This document shows positions 34,157 to 43,347 of a stretch of 52,051 bases of DNA, piece by piece. The position numbers and the translations under genes are program-made. Each line of letters begins with the position of its first letter. The first letter of the stretch is position 1. The DNA is from Robiginitomaculum sp. (GTDB lineage: Bacteria > Pseudomonadota > Alphaproteobacteria > Caulobacterales > Maricaulaceae). Below the pieces are notes generated by a model. The model saw only the letters and a list, made by a program, of their open reading frames with translations, did not search any database and was not told the DNA's origin. The DNA lies in the NCBI GenBank assembly GCA_021776515.1, contig JAJFFS010000018.1, forward strand, positions 1 through 52,051, written 5' to 3'.

Positions 34157-36849
34157 GCGCGTCTGATAGACTAGATGCACTCAAAGAGGCCAGAACCAGG
34201 GCCGTTGACGATGCGCGTGCAATACTGGTGCGAGAACACGATGGCTTACAAGCCGCGCGTGCGTTAAGTGCCGCGCAGGATAAAATCATCATTGGGCTAT
34301 TCTCCACACTTGTTGCGCCGCTTTTGAAAGAGCAGGAAAGCCTGGACCGTGCGTCCTTCTGTCTTTGTGCCACAGGTGGTTATGGCCGGGGGGAACTGGC
34401 ACCGGGTTCAGACATTGACCTTCTCTTGCTCCACGATGCAGAACTGCCAGAAGGTGTGGGGGACGCCTATTCCGAGATGCTCTATGCTTTGTGGGATATT
34501 GGTCTGAAGGTCGGGCATGCCTTACGGCGCCCGGAAGAATGCGCAAAAATTGCTGCCGATGATACAGTAAGTGCCACAGCTATGATGGATGTTCGCGTGC
34601 TTGTGGGTAATGCCGGACTGGTTGATAAATTGCATCATTGCCTGAAGGCAAAAAATAGCGCCAAAGCTGACCGGGATTTTATTGCGGCCAAGCTTTCCGA
34701 GCGTGACAAACGCCATGTACAGCAGGGACAATCCCGGTACATGGTGGAACCCCATATCAAAGACGGAAAAGGCGGATTGCGTGATTTGCAAACGCTGGGG
34801 TGGCTGGCAAAACGTCTATCTGCTCAACATAGCGACACACGTGCCGCCATTGCCGAATATATTGATGAGCAAAGTCTGCACAGGTATGATCGCACTTTGT
34901 GTTTTTTGTGGACAGTACGTTTCTGGTTGCACCTTATTGCCGAGCGTGCAGAAGATCGTTTGAGCTTTGACCTGCAGCCAGAGCTGGCCCGCGCAATGGG
35001 TTATCGTGACACCCCGGCAGCCGAACGACTAATGAAGTCGTATTTTCTCAAAGCCGGTGATGTTGGCATGATGACCCGGGTGTTTTGTACTCAATTGGAA
35101 ATGATTGCCGCCAAGCGTGCGCCCACAGGCCTAAGTCGGTTTATCCCACAACGACGCAAGACACTAAAGACCAAAGGCTTTGTCACCGAGGCAGGGAGGC
35201 TGGATTTTGAAAGTGAAGACAGCATCCTGAAAGATCCTGTCAATCTGGTGCGCCTTTTTGAAACTGCTGATGCCATTGGCTGTGACATACACCCCAATGC
35301 CTTGCGGGCGACGAGGCGGCATTTGCCTTTGATAAAGACCGCATTTCGCAATAATCCGGTGGCTACCGATGTTTTTCTGAACTGTATGGCCAAGTCCCGC
35401 GACCCGGAAACACTATTACGGATTATGGGCGAAAGCGGCGTGCTGGGCCGTATCGTGCCGGAATACGGACAGATTATCGGGCGCACCCAGTTTAATATGT
35501 ATCATCGCTATACGGTGGATGAACACACTTTGCGTGCGATAGGTGTTGTCCATAACTTACTGGAAAAAAAGATAAAAGATGGTCCTGACTGGACTGTCCC
35601 CATAGCCGCAGCCACCCATAACCGCCGTGCGCTCTATCTAGCCATGTTGTTGCACGATACGGGCAAGGGAAAAGGTGATCAACAAATTGCCGGGGCGCAG
35701 GCAGCCAGTCAGGCTTGTGCACGATTAGGGTTGAGCACAGAAGAGACCCGGTTGGTCAGCTGGCTTGTCGGTCATCATTTAGTGATGAGTGATACGGCGC
35801 AGCGCCGAGATCTTGGCGATCCCCATACGATTTTGGATTTTGCCAGGGTTGTGCAAACGCCTGCGCGGTTGAGGTTGCTGACGTTGTTGACCATTGCCGA
35901 CATCAGCGCCGTTGGTCCGCAAGTCTGGAATGGCTGGAAGGATCGTTTGTTGCACGAGTTGTTTGAAGCCACTGAAAGCCTCTTTCGTGGCAAAACAGCA
36001 CGTAATCTGGAAACACTGCAAAGCGATGCACAAACCCGCGCAAATTTAGCAAGAGAGGCATTTGTTAAAGCCTGTAAAGACAAAATCTTTGCCCAAAAAT
36101 GGTCCAAGGCGCTTGGCCCTTCTTACTGGACAGCTTTTGAGTGTGAAACCATTGTACGCCAGGGCTTGTGGGCTGCTGAACTAGCCAAAGATAATATTTC
36201 GTCGGCAGTTTTTCTTGAAGAACTACCATCAGATGACAGCACCGTCATGCGGGTGCTGACCCCTGATGTGCCGGGTATTTTTGCCAAACTGTGTGGTGCC
36301 GTTTGTGCCGCTGGTGGCAATGTTATCGGGGCGCGAATTTTTACGACAAGGGATGACCGTGCCTTTGATGTGTTTTATATTCAGGACAATGAAGGAAACC
36401 CTTTTGGCTACAATAATGCGCGGGCTTTGATACGACTAAAAGCCGTCGTTCTTAACGTTATTACCGGGGAACCTTTACCGCAAATCTCAAGGCGGATGGT
36501 GTCAAAACGTGAGGCAGCCTTTGCCGTTATACCTTCGGTTGTCTTTGATAATGATGCTTCGGCCGCGCTTACCGTTCTTGAAACCAGTGGTCGTGACCGG
36601 CAGGGTTTGCTACATGATTTGGCGCAAGTATTGTGGCAAAACCAGCTTAATATTCGTTCAGCCCATATTGCCACCTACGGTGCCCGTGCCGTTGATGTTT
36701 TTTATCTGCAAGAAAAAAACGGTAACAAAATCACCAGCACCCGACGGATCAATAGTCTTGGTGCAAAATTAAGAGACGTACTGCAAGCTGGGCAGAGTAA
36801 AGATCAATCTGCCCGTTTTGAGCAGGCACAAGCAAGTGAGCGGCAATGA
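34153..36849 (+). CDS. glnD: [Protein-PII] uridylyltransferase / uridylyl-removing enzyme
   Basis: GlnD, 898 residues: senses glutamine and adds or removes UMP on PII proteins, thereby controlling nitrogen assimilation. The start is GTG inside the end of mutS. The nucleotidyltransferase motif GGYGRGELAPGSDIDLLLLHD is near residues 75-95. The HD domain has AMLLHDTGKGKG near 497 and GHHLVMSD. Two C-terminal ACT domains begin near VMRVLTPDVPGIFAKL and VLETSGRDRQGLLHDL. It overlaps murJ by 4 bases. Confidence 0.97.
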   Translation: MSASDRLDALKEARTRAVDDARAILVREHDGLQAARALSAAQDKIIIGLFSTLVAPLLKEQESLDRASFCLCATGGYGRGELAPGSDIDLLLLHDAELPEGVGDAYSEMLYALWDIGLKVGHALRRPEECAKIAADDTVSATAMMDVRVLVGNAGLVDKLHHCLKAKNSAKADRDFIAAKLSERDKRHVQQGQSRYMVEPHIKDGKGGLRDLQTLGWLAKRLSAQHSDTRAAIAEYIDEQSLHRYDRTLCFLWTVRFWLHLIAERAEDRLSFDLQPELARAMGYRDTPAAERLMKSYFLKAGDVGMMTRVFCTQLEMIAAKRAPTGLSRFIPQRRKTLKTKGFVTEAGRLDFESEDSILKDPVNLVRLFETADAIGCDIHPNALRATRRHLPLIKTAFRNNPVATDVFLNCMAKSRDPETLLRIMGESGVLGRIVPEYGQIIGRTQFNMYHRYTVDEHTLRAIGVVHNLLEKKIKDGPDWTVPIAAATHNRRALYLAMLLHDTGKGKGDQQIAGAQAASQACARLGLSTEETRLVSWLVGHHLVMSDTAQRRDLGDPHTILDFARVVQTPARLRLLTLLTIADISAVGPQVWNGWKDRLLHELFEATESLFRGKTARNLETLQSDAQTRANLAREAFVKACKDKIFAQKWSKALGPSYWTAFECETIVRQGLWAAELAKDNISSAVFLEELPSDDSTVMRVLTPDVPGIFAKLCGAVCAAGGNVIGARIFTTRDDRAFDVFYIQDNEGNPFGYNNARALIRLKAVVLNVITGEPLPQISRRMVSKREAAFAVIPSVVFDNDASAALTVLETSGRDRQGLLHDLAQVLWQNQLNIRSAHIATYGARAVDVFYLQEKNGNKITSTRRINSLGAKLRDVLQAGQSKDQSARFEQAQASERQ

Positions 36850-38387
36850 AACTATTTAAAAATTCCCTGGTGATTGGTGGATTTACACTGCTGAGCCGCC
36901 TTTTGGGCTTTGTCCGTGAAATGCTTATGGCTGCTGTGCTGGGTTCTGGCCCCATGGCCAGCGCTTTTGTTGTCGCCTTTCGTTTCCCTAATCTGTTTCG
37001 CAGAATTTTTGCAGAAGGTGCCTTCAATTCGGCCTTTGTACCGCTTTATGCAGGCAAGCTGGAGGCAGAAGGGCAAGAAGAAGCCGATCGTTTTTCGCGT
37101 GAGGCCCTGTCGGTTTTGCTGGTTTCTTTACTGGCCTTAATGCTGGTTAGTGAACTGGCTATGCCGTGGATTATGCGGGCGATGGCACCAGGGTTTTTGG
37201 AAAATCCGGGGCATTTTGCTCGCGCCGTTCTCTTTGCCCAAATTACCACGCCCTACATTATGTTCATGTCACTGACCGCCATGCTTAGCGGAATTTTGAA
37301 CGCGCATATGCGCTTTGCCGCTGCAGCTGCCGCACCAATTTTGCTCAACATCGTTATGGTTGCGATTTTACTCTCTGGCCCGGTAACACCTGAAATTGCG
37401 GCCTTGCACCTTAGTATAGGCGTTGGGGTATCAGGTGTTTTACAGGTGCTGGTAGTATTTTTTAGCTGTCGCCGATTAGGCATACAGCTTGGGTTGCCGC
37501 GGCCACGCATAACGCCCGGTGTGCGCCGCCTTGTGGTGCTGGGGGTTCCGGGGGCCATCTCGGCCGGTGTGGTGCAGATCAATTTGCTGGTCGGTCAAAT
37601 TTTCGCCAGCCTTCAGGATGGTGCCATAGCCTGGCTCTATTATGCTGACCGGCTCTATCAACTACCCTTGGGCGTGGTGGGCATTGCCATGGGGGTGGCG
37701 CTATTACCGGGCCTGACAAGGCAGGTGCGCAGCGGCGATGAAAAGGGGGCAGCACGCACCCTTAACGAAGCTTTGCTTCTCTCTGCGGCGCTTACGCTTC
37801 CTGCAGCGATCGCGCTAGGGGTTTTGCCGGTTTATTTTATTGAGGGGATTTTTATGCGTGGCGCCTTCACCTATGCGGATGCCGTTGCCACTGGCCATGC
37901 ACTGATGGCTTATGCCTTTGGTCTTCCTTCTTTTATTTTAATCAAGGTTTTTGCCCCCGGGTACTTTGCCCGGGAAGACACCAAAACACCCATGCGTTTT
38001 GCCGCCATTTCCATGGTGGTGAATGTTGGGCTGGGGGCTGCGCTTTTTTTCACCATTGGCTTTGTTGGTCTTGCCATTGCCACCAGTATCGCCGGTTGGA
38101 TCAATGCGCTTGGCCTTGGGTTTGGGTTATGGCGGCAAGGCCAGTTTATGCCAGACCGGGCATTGGCTTCTCGTCTCCTGCGTCTTTGTTTAGCGGCAGG
38201 GATTATGGGGTTTGCACTGGCCTTTTTGGCCGAGCCATTGCGCAATGCCTTACAAAACCTGCCCGCATATTCACTGCTCAGTGCCGTTTTAATGACATTT
38301 ATCGGCATCATTGTTTTTGCGCTGGCAGCGCTTTTAACCCGGGCTGTGCGGGTGCAGGAAATTAAATCTTTGCTGCGGCGTTCTTGA
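36846..38387 (+). CDS. murJ: Lipid II flippase MurJ
   Basis: MurJ (MviN), 513 residues with about 14 transmembrane helices; flips lipid II to the periplasmic face for peptidoglycan synthesis. Family marks are LLSRLLGFVREMLMAAVLG at the N-terminus, AFVVAFRFPNLFRRIFAEGAFNSAFVPLY, and YYADRLYQLPLGVVGIAMGVALLPGL. It is translationally coupled to glnD by an ATGA overlap, an order seen in many alphaproteobacteria. Confidence 0.96.
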   Translation: MKLFKNSLVIGGFTLLSRLLGFVREMLMAAVLGSGPMASAFVVAFRFPNLFRRIFAEGAFNSAFVPLYAGKLEAEGQEEADRFSREALSVLLVSLLALMLVSELAMPWIMRAMAPGFLENPGHFARAVLFAQITTPYIMFMSLTAMLSGILNAHMRFAAAAAAPILLNIVMVAILLSGPVTPEIAALHLSIGVGVSGVLQVLVVFFSCRRLGIQLGLPRPRITPGVRRLVVLGVPGAISAGVVQINLLVGQIFASLQDGAIAWLYYADRLYQLPLGVVGIAMGVALLPGLTRQVRSGDEKGAARTLNEALLLSAALTLPAAIALGVLPVYFIEGIFMRGAFTYADAVATGHALMAYAFGLPSFILIKVFAPGYFAREDTKTPMRFAAISMVVNVGLGAALFFTIGFVGLAIATSIAGWINALGLGFGLWRQGQFMPDRALASRLLRLCLAAGIMGFALAFLAEPLRNALQNLPAYSLLSAVLMTFIGIIVFALAALLTRAVRVQEIKSLLRRS

Positions 38388-38440
38388 CCTCCGCCATGAG
38401 CTTGGTTACGTCGCTTCAAACCTTTTAGAAAGTACCTCTC

Positions 38441-39472
38441 ATGAGTGAACCTTCAATACCCTATACTGGCCCGGAGCGGGTGTTTTCAGGCGTTCAGCCC
38501 ACGGGCGCGCTGCATCTTGGTAATTACCTTGGCGCACTAAAGAAATTTGTGACTTTGCAAGATACGCATGATTGTATTTTCTGTGTAGTTGACCTGCACG
38601 CGATTACCGTGCCGCAGGACCCCAAAACCCTTGGTCATAATACGCGTAAAATCACAGCCGCTTTTCTGGCCGCCGGACTTGATCCCAAACGCGCTGTTAT
38701 CTTCGTTCAAAGCGCCGTGCGGGCGCATAGTGAACTGGCCTGGATTTTTAATTGTTCAGCGCGGATGGGCTGGCTGGAACGCATGACCCAGTTCAAGGAC
38801 AAGGCGGGCAAGGATAAAGAGCGCGCCTCTGTCGGTCTGTTTGCCTATCCGGTTTTGCAAGCGGCGGACATTCTGGCTTATAAGGCCACTCATGTGCCTG
38901 TGGGTGAGGACCAGAAACAGCATTTGGAACTCTCTCGGGACATCGCTGAACGTTTTAACCGCGATTATAATGCACCAGGGTTTTTCCCCTTGCCTGAACC
39001 ATTAATCAAGGGGCCGGGGGCACGGGTGATGAGCTTGAAAGACGGTACCAAAAAAATGTCAAAATCAGACCTGTCAGATTTATCACGTATTAATCTGGAA
39101 GATGACGCGGATACCATTTCACGCAAAATTAAAAAGGCACGTACTGACCCGGAACCTCTACCGGAAAGCACTGACGGACTTAAAGGGCGTGATGGCGCGG
39201 CCAATCTTGTGGGGATCTACGCCGCCCTTGCCGACACCACTGACCAGGCGGTGCTGGATGAGTACGCGGGTAAAGGTTTTGGTGTTTTCAAACCAGCACT
39301 GGCGGAACTGGTCGTTCAGGCGATTACTCCCATTGGCCAAGAACTGGAACGTGTAAATGCCGACCCGGCCCATATAGACAAGGTGCTGGCCGATGGGGCG
39401 CAGCGCGCCCGGGCCATTGCTGATCCGATTATGGATGATGTGCGCCACATTATAGGATTTTGGGGATCATGA
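38441..39472 (+). CDS. trpS: Tryptophanyl-tRNA synthetase
   Basis: TrpS, 343 residues, class I synthetase charging tRNA-Trp. The HIGH-type motif is [13 protein letters not shown] near residues 24-36 and the KMSKS loop is visible as [14 protein letters not shown] near 204. The DLHAITVP segment is also typical. It follows murJ by 53 bases, and its stop overlaps the gpmA ATG. Confidence 0.97.
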   Translation: MSEPSIPYTGPERVFSGVQPTGALHLGNYLGALKKFVTLQDTHDCIFCVVDLHAITVPQDPKTLGHNTRKITAAFLAAGLDPKRAVIFVQSAVRAHSELAWIFNCSARMGWLERMTQFKDKAGKDKERASVGLFAYPVLQAADILAYKATHVPVGEDQKQHLELSRDIAERFNRDYNAPGFFPLPEPLIKGPGARVMSLKDGTKKMSKSDLSDLSRINLEDDADTISRKIKKARTDPEPLPESTDGLKGRDGAANLVGIYAALADTTDQAVLDEYAGKGFGVFKPALAELVVQAITPIGQELERVNADPAHIDKVLADGAQRARAIADPIMDDVRHIIGFWGS

Positions 39473-40194
39473 CTGCACTTGCTCTTATTCGCCATGGCCA
39501 AAGCCAATGGAACCTTGAAAACCGTTTTACCGGCTGGGTTGATGTGCCTTTGACTGAACAGGGCGAAGCCGAAGCACACAAAGCCGGTCAACTTCTTAAA
39601 ATTTGTGGGCATGATTTTGATTGTGCTTATACCTCCATGCAAACCCGCGCTATTCGTACACTGTGGTTGGCTATGGCTGAAATGAGCGAGGTCTGGCTGC
39701 CCGTAACCCGGGATTACAGGCTTAATGAACGCCATTACGGGGCGTTAACCGGACTTAACAAGGCAGAAACTGCCAAAGAGCACGGCGATGAACAAGTGCG
39801 CATCTGGCGTCGCTCCTATGATGTACCACCGCCACCTATGGATTGGGATAATCCACTTAACCCTTGCCGGGACCGCCGTTATGCAAAATTGTCCCGTGAA
39901 GTTCTGCCTACGGCAGAATCCTTAAAAATGACTCTGGAGAGGGTCGTGCCCTGTTGGGATGAGCGTATTCAACCCGAACTTCTTGGCGGCCAAAATATTA
40001 TGATTTCCGCGCATGGCAACTCATTGCGTGCTTTGGTCAAACTGCTGTTCAATGTGGCGGACGCTGATATTGTCAAGGTCGAAATACCCACAGGAAACCC
40101 GTTATTGATAGAGTTTGAACCGGGAACACTCTCCATCAGCTCAGCCCGTTATCTCGACAAAGACCGTGCAACAGCGTTACCGCTAATGAGCTAG
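39469..40194 (+). CDS. gpmA: Phosphoglycerate mutase, cofactor-dependent
   Basis: 2,3-bisphosphoglycerate-dependent phosphoglycerate mutase, 241 residues; interconverts 3- and 2-phosphoglycerate in glycolysis. The phosphohistidine motif [18 protein letters not shown] is at residues 6-23, followed by [16 protein letters not shown] and the second histidine in [12 protein letters not shown]. The ATG at 39469 overlaps the trpS TGA; an upstream start at 39460 would add three residues. The overlap suggests coupling to trpS. Confidence 0.96.
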   Translation: MTALALIRHGQSQWNLENRFTGWVDVPLTEQGEAEAHKAGQLLKICGHDFDCAYTSMQTRAIRTLWLAMAEMSEVWLPVTRDYRLNERHYGALTGLNKAETAKEHGDEQVRIWRRSYDVPPPPMDWDNPLNPCRDRRYAKLSREVLPTAESLKMTLERVVPCWDERIQPELLGGQNIMISAHGNSLRALVKLLFNVADADIVKVEIPTGNPLLIEFEPGTLSISSARYLDKDRATALPLMS

Positions 40195-40290
40195 GCTAGA
40201 TTTTATATAGTGGTATTATTTGTTGAATTGTCCTGAGTTATCACTCTTTTAAGGTTCAGGCGTCAGAACTTGGCTCAAGGGACTAAAACC

Positions 40291-40725
40291 ATGTTTGATG
40301 ATGATGACGATGATTTTGAACTTCCAGATGAGCTGGGCGCCATTGCAGATGCTGCCGGTGCGGCATTGGCCAATATGGGCGAAGAGTTTGCTGCCGAGGC
40401 TCAAATTGAAGCGAACAGGTTGAATAATTATCTCAAGCAAGCCCAGAACGCGACTAATGACGAGAACTTTATGCAGGGCGTTTCCGCTGCCTTTGATATT
40501 GCACACAATTTAAAAGGCCAAGGGGCTACATTTGGCTACAATCTGGTGACGGAACTCTCGGAATATTTGTGCAAAATAATGCGCCCGAAAAACAACCCTG
40601 ACCGTGAGGGGCTACCCGTCATGTTGAGTTGTGCCAAGGCTCTTTATGATCTTCTCGCTAATCGTATAGAGGGCGATGGTGGTGCTGTTGGTGCGCGTAT
40701 GCGTGATGAGTTTGGCATCAACTAA
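40291..40725 (+). CDS. Stand-alone histidine phosphotransfer (Hpt) protein
   Basis: 144 residues from the ATG at 40291, preceded by AAGGGA; a TTG at 40270 would add seven. It opens with an acidic stretch (MFDDDDDDFELPDE). The core shows FDIAHNLKGQGATFGYNLVTELSEYL, the Hpt motif with probable phospho-histidine His72, in a helical protein without a kinase or receiver domain. It should shuttle phosphate between a hybrid kinase and a response regulator. No kinase is adjacent. A terminator follows. Confidence 0.75.
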   Translation: MFDDDDDDFELPDELGAIADAAGAALANMGEEFAAEAQIEANRLNNYLKQAQNATNDENFMQGVSAAFDIAHNLKGQGATFGYNLVTELSEYLCKIMRPKNNPDREGLPVMLSCAKALYDLLANRIEGDGGAVGARMRDEFGIN

Positions 40726-40751
40726 GTTTGGAAACTTGACCACTAAATTCC

Positions 40752-40785
40752 AAAAAGACGGTGTATGACACACCGCCTTTTTTTA
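40752..40785. terminator. Bidirectional Rho-independent terminator
   Basis: AAAAAGACGGTGT and ACACCGCCTTTTTTT form a stem with one mismatch around a short loop, with an A-run on the left and a T-run on the right. It lies between the Hpt gene (plus) and hsp20 (minus), so it can end both transcripts. Confidence 0.85.
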
Positions 40786-40799
40786 ATAATCCGGAATTT

Positions 40800-41267
40800 T
40801 TAATGTGTCTTTTTCCCAGAAACGAGTTTTCCTTTACTGCGTTGCGCTTGTTCAATTTTAATCGTGCGTGGTTTCATTGCTTCGGGAAGTTCGCGTTTTA
40901 GATCAATCCGCAACAGGCCATTTTCCAAACCGGCTGCTTCAACAATAACATAATCTGCGAGTTGAAAGCGGCGCTCAAAAGCGCGTTCGGCAATGCCACG
41001 GTGTAAAAACTGACGTTCTTTATCAGAGGTTATCTTACTGCCAGTGATAATGAGTACGCCTTCACGAACCTCAATGTTAAGGTCATCCTGGGAAAAACCA
41101 GCGGCAGCAAGCTCTATGCGATAGGCATCATCGGCAATTTGCTCTATGTTATAGGGGGGGTAACCTTGCGAGGCCGGATCATTTTTTGTGGCCTCATCTA
41201 TCATGTCTGCGACCCGGTCAAACCCTACCAATGTGCGGTAAAGCGGTGTAAAATCAAAACTTTGCAT
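40800..41267 (-). CDS. Small heat-shock protein, Hsp20/IbpA family
   Basis: 155 residues; ATP-independent holdase that keeps unfolding proteins soluble for DnaK and ClpB. The N-terminus FDFTPLYRTLVGFDRVADMID is typical of the IbpA-like class. The alpha-crystallin domain spans about 40-130 (YRIELAAAGFSQDDLNIEVREGVLIITG, then FLHRGIAERAFERRFQLADYV), followed by the C-terminal extension. AAGGAG precedes the ATG. A heat-shock promoter and a structured leader lie upstream. Confidence 0.94.
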   Translation of the reverse strand: MQSFDFTPLYRTLVGFDRVADMIDEATKNDPASQGYPPYNIEQIADDAYRIELAAAGFSQDDLNIEVREGVLIITGSKITSDKERQFLHRGIAERAFERRFQLADYVIVEAAGLENGLLRIDLKRELPEAMKPRTIKIEQAQRSKGKLVSGKKTH

Positions 41268-41353
41268 ATCCTTATCTCCTTATTCAAGCGATATGTTCGT
41301 TCGGCATAAATTGGCCCGAACCTTGCCGGTTTCAGCTCCGCTCCTGACGGCAA
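41265..41353 (-). promoter_or_regulatory. Structured 5' leader of hsp20, ROSE-like RNA thermometer candidate
   Basis: The minus-strand leader can fold into three hairpins. The first (41323-41353) pairs TTGCCG with CGGCAA with an inner TCAG/CTGA. The second (41299-41321) pairs GTTCGG with CCGAAC. The third (41265-41295) pairs CATATC and CTT with AAG and GATATG around a single bulged G, covers the AUG in the stem and places AAGGAG in its loop. The mostly A-U last stem is what a melting thermometer would look like. It resembles ROSE elements in layout only; no alignment was run. Confidence 0.5.
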
Positions 41354-41390
41354 CAGAACCTAAAAGGCCCAAACGGCACCTTCTGATTAT

Positions 41391-41418
41391 ATCTGGGGAT
41401 GGTGTATTGCTTTTCAAG
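41391..41418 (-). promoter_or_regulatory. Heat-shock (RpoH/sigma-32) promoter of hsp20
   Basis: On the minus strand CTTGAAA is followed by CCCCAGAT with 13-14 bases between them, close to the sigma-32 consensus CTTGAA / CCCCAT. The -10 element lies about 125 bases before the hsp20 ATG, giving a leader of about 115 bases. Confidence 0.75.
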
Positions 41419-41492
41419 AGCACTTGCCTTGGGTGGCCTGGCCCGTTTATGACTCCCTGTTCTATCTTCAGGCCACCTTCAGGAGTTTATCG

Positions 41493-42404
41493 ATGAGTTT
41501 GCGTACTGGTTTCGGGATTGTATTGCTCGCAATTTTATTGGCTAGCTGTGGTGAGCCGGAACCATTACCCGTCGCTCAAATTCCTATTCCTGATGCGCCA
41601 CCCGTGCCCGAAGGACCGGCTGTTGGTTCGCTTGAATGGGCAGTCAACGGGCCTTGGCGCTCTACGCGTGATATGGAACGCGATAAATGGCGTAACCCTA
41701 AGCAAACATTGCAATTTTGCGGCCTTGAACCTGCACAACACGTAGTTGAAATTTGGCCTGGTGGTGGGTGGTATACCCAGATTTTGGCACCATGGTTGAG
41801 AGAAAATAGTGGGCAATATTCCGCTGCCCTTCTTGACCCTGAAGAATCAGAACGCGCCCGTACGCTGGGCGAATCTTTTAAACAAGCTTATGGCGATGAA
41901 GAGCGTTATGGTACGATCACAACCAGTGTATTGAGTGCTAACTCTCCAGAACTTGCACCTGCAGCAAGTGCTGATCTGGTGCTGACATTTCGTAATGTGC
42001 ATTCATGGCTGGCACGAGGTATGGGAGCCAAAACTTTTGCAGATTTTTATGCTGCCCTAAAACCGGGCGGCGTTTTGTGTGTGGTGGAACATCGTTTACC
42101 CGATGCCCGTGAGCAGGACCCCCTGGCCAGTTCCGGTTACGTACAGTTGTCCCTGGTTAAAGCCTTGGCCGCCGAGGTCGGGTTTGTCTTTGAGGCACAA
42201 AGCAATATTAACGAAAACCAGAAAGATACAGCCGACCATCCCTTTGGAGTCTGGACCCTGCCGCCAGTGCGCCGCAGTGCTGGCTCTGGTGAAATACCAG
42301 ACCCCGCTTTTGACCGGGCTAAATATGATACCATTGGCGAAAGCAACCGTATGACTTTGCGGTTTAGAAAACCTGGTATTGAACAACCCCCGACGGAGAA
42401 ATGA
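41493..42404 (+). CDS. Lipoprotein with methyltransferase-like domain (COG4798-like)
   Basis: 303 residues from the ATG at 41493 (AGGAG at 41481); the frame extends back to 41424. The N-terminus is a lipoprotein signal with lipobox LLASC at about residues 15-19, then a Pro-rich linker. The rest resembles class I SAM methyltransferases: a motif-I-like VVEIWPGGGWYTQIL near 94-108, an acidic LLDPEE, DLVLTFRNVHSW and ALKPGGVLCVVEHR. Similar exported 'predicted methyltransferases' (COG4798, from memory) are known but uncharacterised. A SAM-dependent reaction outside the cytoplasm would be unexpected, so the activity is doubtful. The next gene starts 2 bases after its stop. Confidence 0.75.
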   Translation: MSLRTGFGIVLLAILLASCGEPEPLPVAQIPIPDAPPVPEGPAVGSLEWAVNGPWRSTRDMERDKWRNPKQTLQFCGLEPAQHVVEIWPGGGWYTQILAPWLRENSGQYSAALLDPEESERARTLGESFKQAYGDEERYGTITTSVLSANSPELAPAASADLVLTFRNVHSWLARGMGAKTFADFYAALKPGGVLCVVEHRLPDAREQDPLASSGYVQLSLVKALAAEVGFVFEAQSNINENQKDTADHPFGVWTLPPVRRSAGSGEIPDPAFDRAKYDTIGESNRMTLRFRKPGIEQPPTEK

Positions 42405-42405
42405 T

Positions 42406-43347
42406 ATGAGCCTTGATCCCGCTCCCCTGATTGAGCTTGACGAAGACCCGGCCCCTGCGGGCACACAAGCTTTCTGGTTCCAGGGTATTCATGGTGTTCG
42501 CTTGCGGGCAGCCTTTGCACCGGCGCAGGGCAAGGCACGAGGTTCCGTTCTTTTTTCACCGGGGCGCTCTGAATATCTTGAAAAATTCCTGGAATTAGCG
42601 CGAGACCTGACGGCCAAGGGGTATAATTTTGCGGTGATCGATCATCGTGGACAGGGTATGTCAGACCGACTTCTCAAAGATTCTCAAAAAGGTCACGTCG
42701 AAAGTTTTGCGCACTATGCCCAGGATATTGAGGCACTTCATAAGCACCTGGGAGACCGCTTGAGCGGGCCGGTTTTTCTTGGGGCGCACTCCATGGGCGG
42801 TTTGATTGCCGCTGATGTGGCCCGGCGTGGCAATCTTGATCTGGCGGGTATGGCGTTAAGTTCTCCCATGTTTGGCTTTAAAGAAGGTAGTGCGGGGCAG
42901 AAGTTCATTATCCGGGCGGCTAATTTTCTTGGGTTTAAAGCTAAAAGCCCTCCCGGGGTTGATGGGGGAGGAGCGCAAAGTGAAAATGCCGCTGCAACGC
43001 TTACCTCTGATGCTGTGCGCTTTGAGCGCGATCAAAAACGCAATGCTATCAATAATGATATTCATTTGGGGCCACCGACATTTGGCTGGTTGGAAGCAGC
43101 GATTAATTTGCAAGAAAATATGCTTTCTCCGGGTGGCTGCGATAAAATTTCCATCCCGGTCTACATGGCGACGGCTGGCGCTGAAGCTCTGGTGAGCAAT
43201 TCGGCAACGCAGCAGGCACATAAACAAATCCCCAATGCTGTTTATGAAAACATTCCCGGAGCCTTGCACGAACTAATTGAGGAACAGGACCAGTATAGGG
43301 ATCGTTTTATGGAAGGTTTTTTTGCGTTGTTGGAGAGTGCAGGTTAG
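42406..43347 (+). CDS. Alpha/beta hydrolase, lysophospholipase / monoacylglycerol lipase-like
   Basis: 313 residues. The oxyanion and core segments appear as GSVLFSPGRSEYLEKFLELARDL and VIDHRGQGMSDRLL, and the nucleophile elbow is GAHSMGGLIAAD, with Ser near 137. The acid is probably within the YMATAGAEALVSN region, and the base is His in GALHELIEEQD near the C-terminus. The pattern fits the PldB (COG2267) group that hydrolyses acyl glycerols or lysophospholipids. No signal peptide is visible. The ATG lies 2 bases after the lipoprotein gene, so the two may form an operon. The stop overlaps a convergent gene by 4 bases. Confidence 0.85.
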   Translation: MSLDPAPLIELDEDPAPAGTQAFWFQGIHGVRLRAAFAPAQGKARGSVLFSPGRSEYLEKFLELARDLTAKGYNFAVIDHRGQGMSDRLLKDSQKGHVESFAHYAQDIEALHKHLGDRLSGPVFLGAHSMGGLIAADVARRGNLDLAGMALSSPMFGFKEGSAGQKFIIRAANFLGFKAKSPPGVDGGGAQSENAAATLTSDAVRFERDQKRNAINNDIHLGPPTFGWLEAAINLQENMLSPGGCDKISIPVYMATAGAEALVSNSATQQAHKQIPNAVYENIPGALHELIEEQDQYRDRFMEGFFALLESAG

